The position numbers and the translations under genes were made by a program. A model generated the notes under the pieces. That model saw only the letters and a list, made by a program, of their open reading frames with translations. It searched no databases and had not been told where the DNA came from. This document shows positions 5,713 through 6,566 of a DNA stretch of 6,566 nt, one piece after another (positions within the stretch are counted from its first letter, which is position 1; each line of letters opens with the position of its first letter). The DNA comes from JASHVB01 sp049522565 (lineage in GTDB: Bacteria; Pseudomonadota; Alphaproteobacteria; Acetobacterales; Acetobacteraceae), in NCBI GenBank assembly GCA_049522565.1, contig JBEKNT010000390.1, positions 1 to 6,566 of the forward strand, written 5' to 3'.

Positions 5713-6518
5713 TCCAGCATCCGGCGTCGGCCGCGCGCGCCGCGGGCGCGGCCGGCAGCATCCAGGTCACCGGCCTGTCGCACGCCTATGCCAGCGGCGG
5801 CGGCCCGATGGAAGCGCTGGCGGATATCGACTTCACTGTCGGCACCGGCCGCTTCGTGGTGATCGTCGGCCCGAGCGGCTGCGGCAAGTCGTCGCTGCTG
5901 ATGATGCTGGCCGGCCTGCGGCAGCAGACCGCCGGAAGCATCCTGTGCGGCAACCGCCCGGTGACCGGACCAGATCCGGATCGGATCGGCGTGGTGTTCC
6001 AGGATGCCAACCTGTTCCCCTGGCTGACCGCGCTGGACAACGTTGCGTTTCCGCTGGCGCTGCGCCGCGTCAAGCCGGCGGAGCGGCGGCGGCGGGCATT
6101 GGATATGTTACGCATGGTCGGACTGGAGAATTTCGCCGCACGCCACCCGCACGAGCTGTCCGGTGGCATGCGGCAGCGCGTGTCGATCGCGCGCGGCCTG
6201 GTGCAGGACCCGCCGGTGCTGCTGATGGACGAGCCGTTCGCCGCGCTGGACGAACAGACCCGCATGACCATGGGTGAGGAGCTGCTGCGAATCTGGGCGG
6301 CAACGCGCAAAACCGTGGTGTTCGTTACGCATAGTTTGCAGGAGGCGGTGTTTCTCGCGGACGAGGTTCTGGTGATGTCGGCGCGTCCCGGCCGCATTAT
6401 CGATCGCATCGAAGTCGATCTGCCGCGGCCGCGCACTTATGCGATGATGGCCGAGCTGCACTTCGCCCGGCTGCGCGACCGCATCTGGCAGCACATCCGG
6501 TCGTCGCATGCGCTCTGA
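5688..6518 (+). CDS. ABC transporter ATP-binding protein (SsuB/TauB-like)
   Basis: This 276-residue ATPase powers the importer from the cytoplasmic side. All catalytic motifs are intact: Walker A GPSGCGKS (61-68), Q-loop Gln105 in VVFQDANLFPW, signature LSGGMRQ (157-163), Walker B VLLMDEP (177-183), D-loop ALD (186-188) and H-loop His215. The 'NLFPWLTALDNV' and 'THSLQEAVFLADEV' wording is typical of the nitrate/sulfonate/taurine subfamily. The length is normal. The start is uncertain: ATG 5688 overlaps the permease end by 25 bases with GGGTGGAG very close upstream, while ATG 5700 (MADVIQHP) would give a slightly shorter protein with that site 14 bases away. The final 11 bases overlap a further frame that starts at 6508. 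Confidence 0.9.
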   Translation: MVRCMADVIQHPASAARAAGAAGSIQVTGLSHAYASGGGPMEALADIDFTVGTGRFVVIVGPSGCGKSSLLMMLAGLRQQTAGSILCGNRPVTGPDPDRIGVVFQDANLFPWLTALDNVAFPLALRRVKPAERRRRALDMLRMVGLENFAARHPHELSGGMRQRVSIARGLVQDPPVLLMDEPFAALDEQTRMTMGEELLRIWAATRKTVVFVTHSLQEAVFLADEVLVMSARPGRIIDRIEVDLPRPRTYAMMAELHFARLRDRIWQHIRSSHAL

Positions 6519-6566
6519 CGATCGCTCACGCGGGTTGCCGCCGGCGGCGTTGCGCTGGGCCCTCAT
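6508..6566 (+). CDS. Start of a further operon gene, possibly a second permease (partial)
   Basis: An ATG at 6508-6510 overlaps the ATPase stop (6516-6518) by 11 bases and opens a frame reading MRSDDRSRGLPPAALRWAL to the window end. A short hydrophilic, basic lead followed by a hydrophobic start is how many SsuC-type permeases begin, and some operons of this class have two permease genes. Only 19 codons are visible, so the product is inferred from position and composition. The overlap supports it being a real coupled gene. Confidence 0.45.
   Translation, partial: MRSDDRSRGLPPAALRWAL

Noticed and set aside
1..6566. tRNA, rRNA or CRISPR array
   Set aside because: I saw no cloverleaf-like sequence, rRNA segments or regularly spaced direct repeats on either strand.

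Overview
The window is GC-rich with strong GC bias at third codon positions, so long antisense open frames are common. Gene content and style suggest a proteobacterium, most likely an alphaproteobacterium (inference from codon usage, the Tat-type binding protein and the structured intergenic repeat; no rRNA or marker gene is present to confirm it). Two gene blocks are transcribed away from each other from a shared intergenic region at about 3647-3959.

Left block, minus strand (3646 down to 214): a RapA-like SNF2-family ATPase of about 767 codons, followed with a 20-base overlap by a protein of about 383 codons that ends in an eight-cysteine zinc-binding tail. Both genes are broken in this sequence. 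The helicase carries a -1 frameshift exactly at motif III (Ser-Ala-Thr-Pro, about 2441). The zinc protein carries a frameshift inside an alternating GC run (1111-1119). Either the module is decaying or the sequence has two indel errors. A promoter-like pair sits just upstream of the helicase.

Far left (1-180): the 5' end of an IS1595-type transposase gene on the minus strand, running off the window, with a good sigma70-like promoter and an AT-centred inverted repeat that probably lies near the end of the insertion sequence. It sits immediately downstream of the zinc-protein gene.

Centre (3647-3959): no gene. It holds the helicase promoter, a cluster of TTGG/CCAA inverted repeats and an approximately 135-base imperfect palindromic, hairpin-rich element that resembles dispersed intergenic repeats.

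Right block, plus strand (3960-6566): a tightly packed ABC importer operon of the nitrate/sulfonate/taurine (SsuABC/TauABC) type. It encodes a Tat-exported binding protein, a permease, an ATPase and the first 19 codons of another gene that overlaps the ATPase stop and is probably a second permease. All motifs needed for an active ATPase are present. The substrate cannot be read from the sequence.
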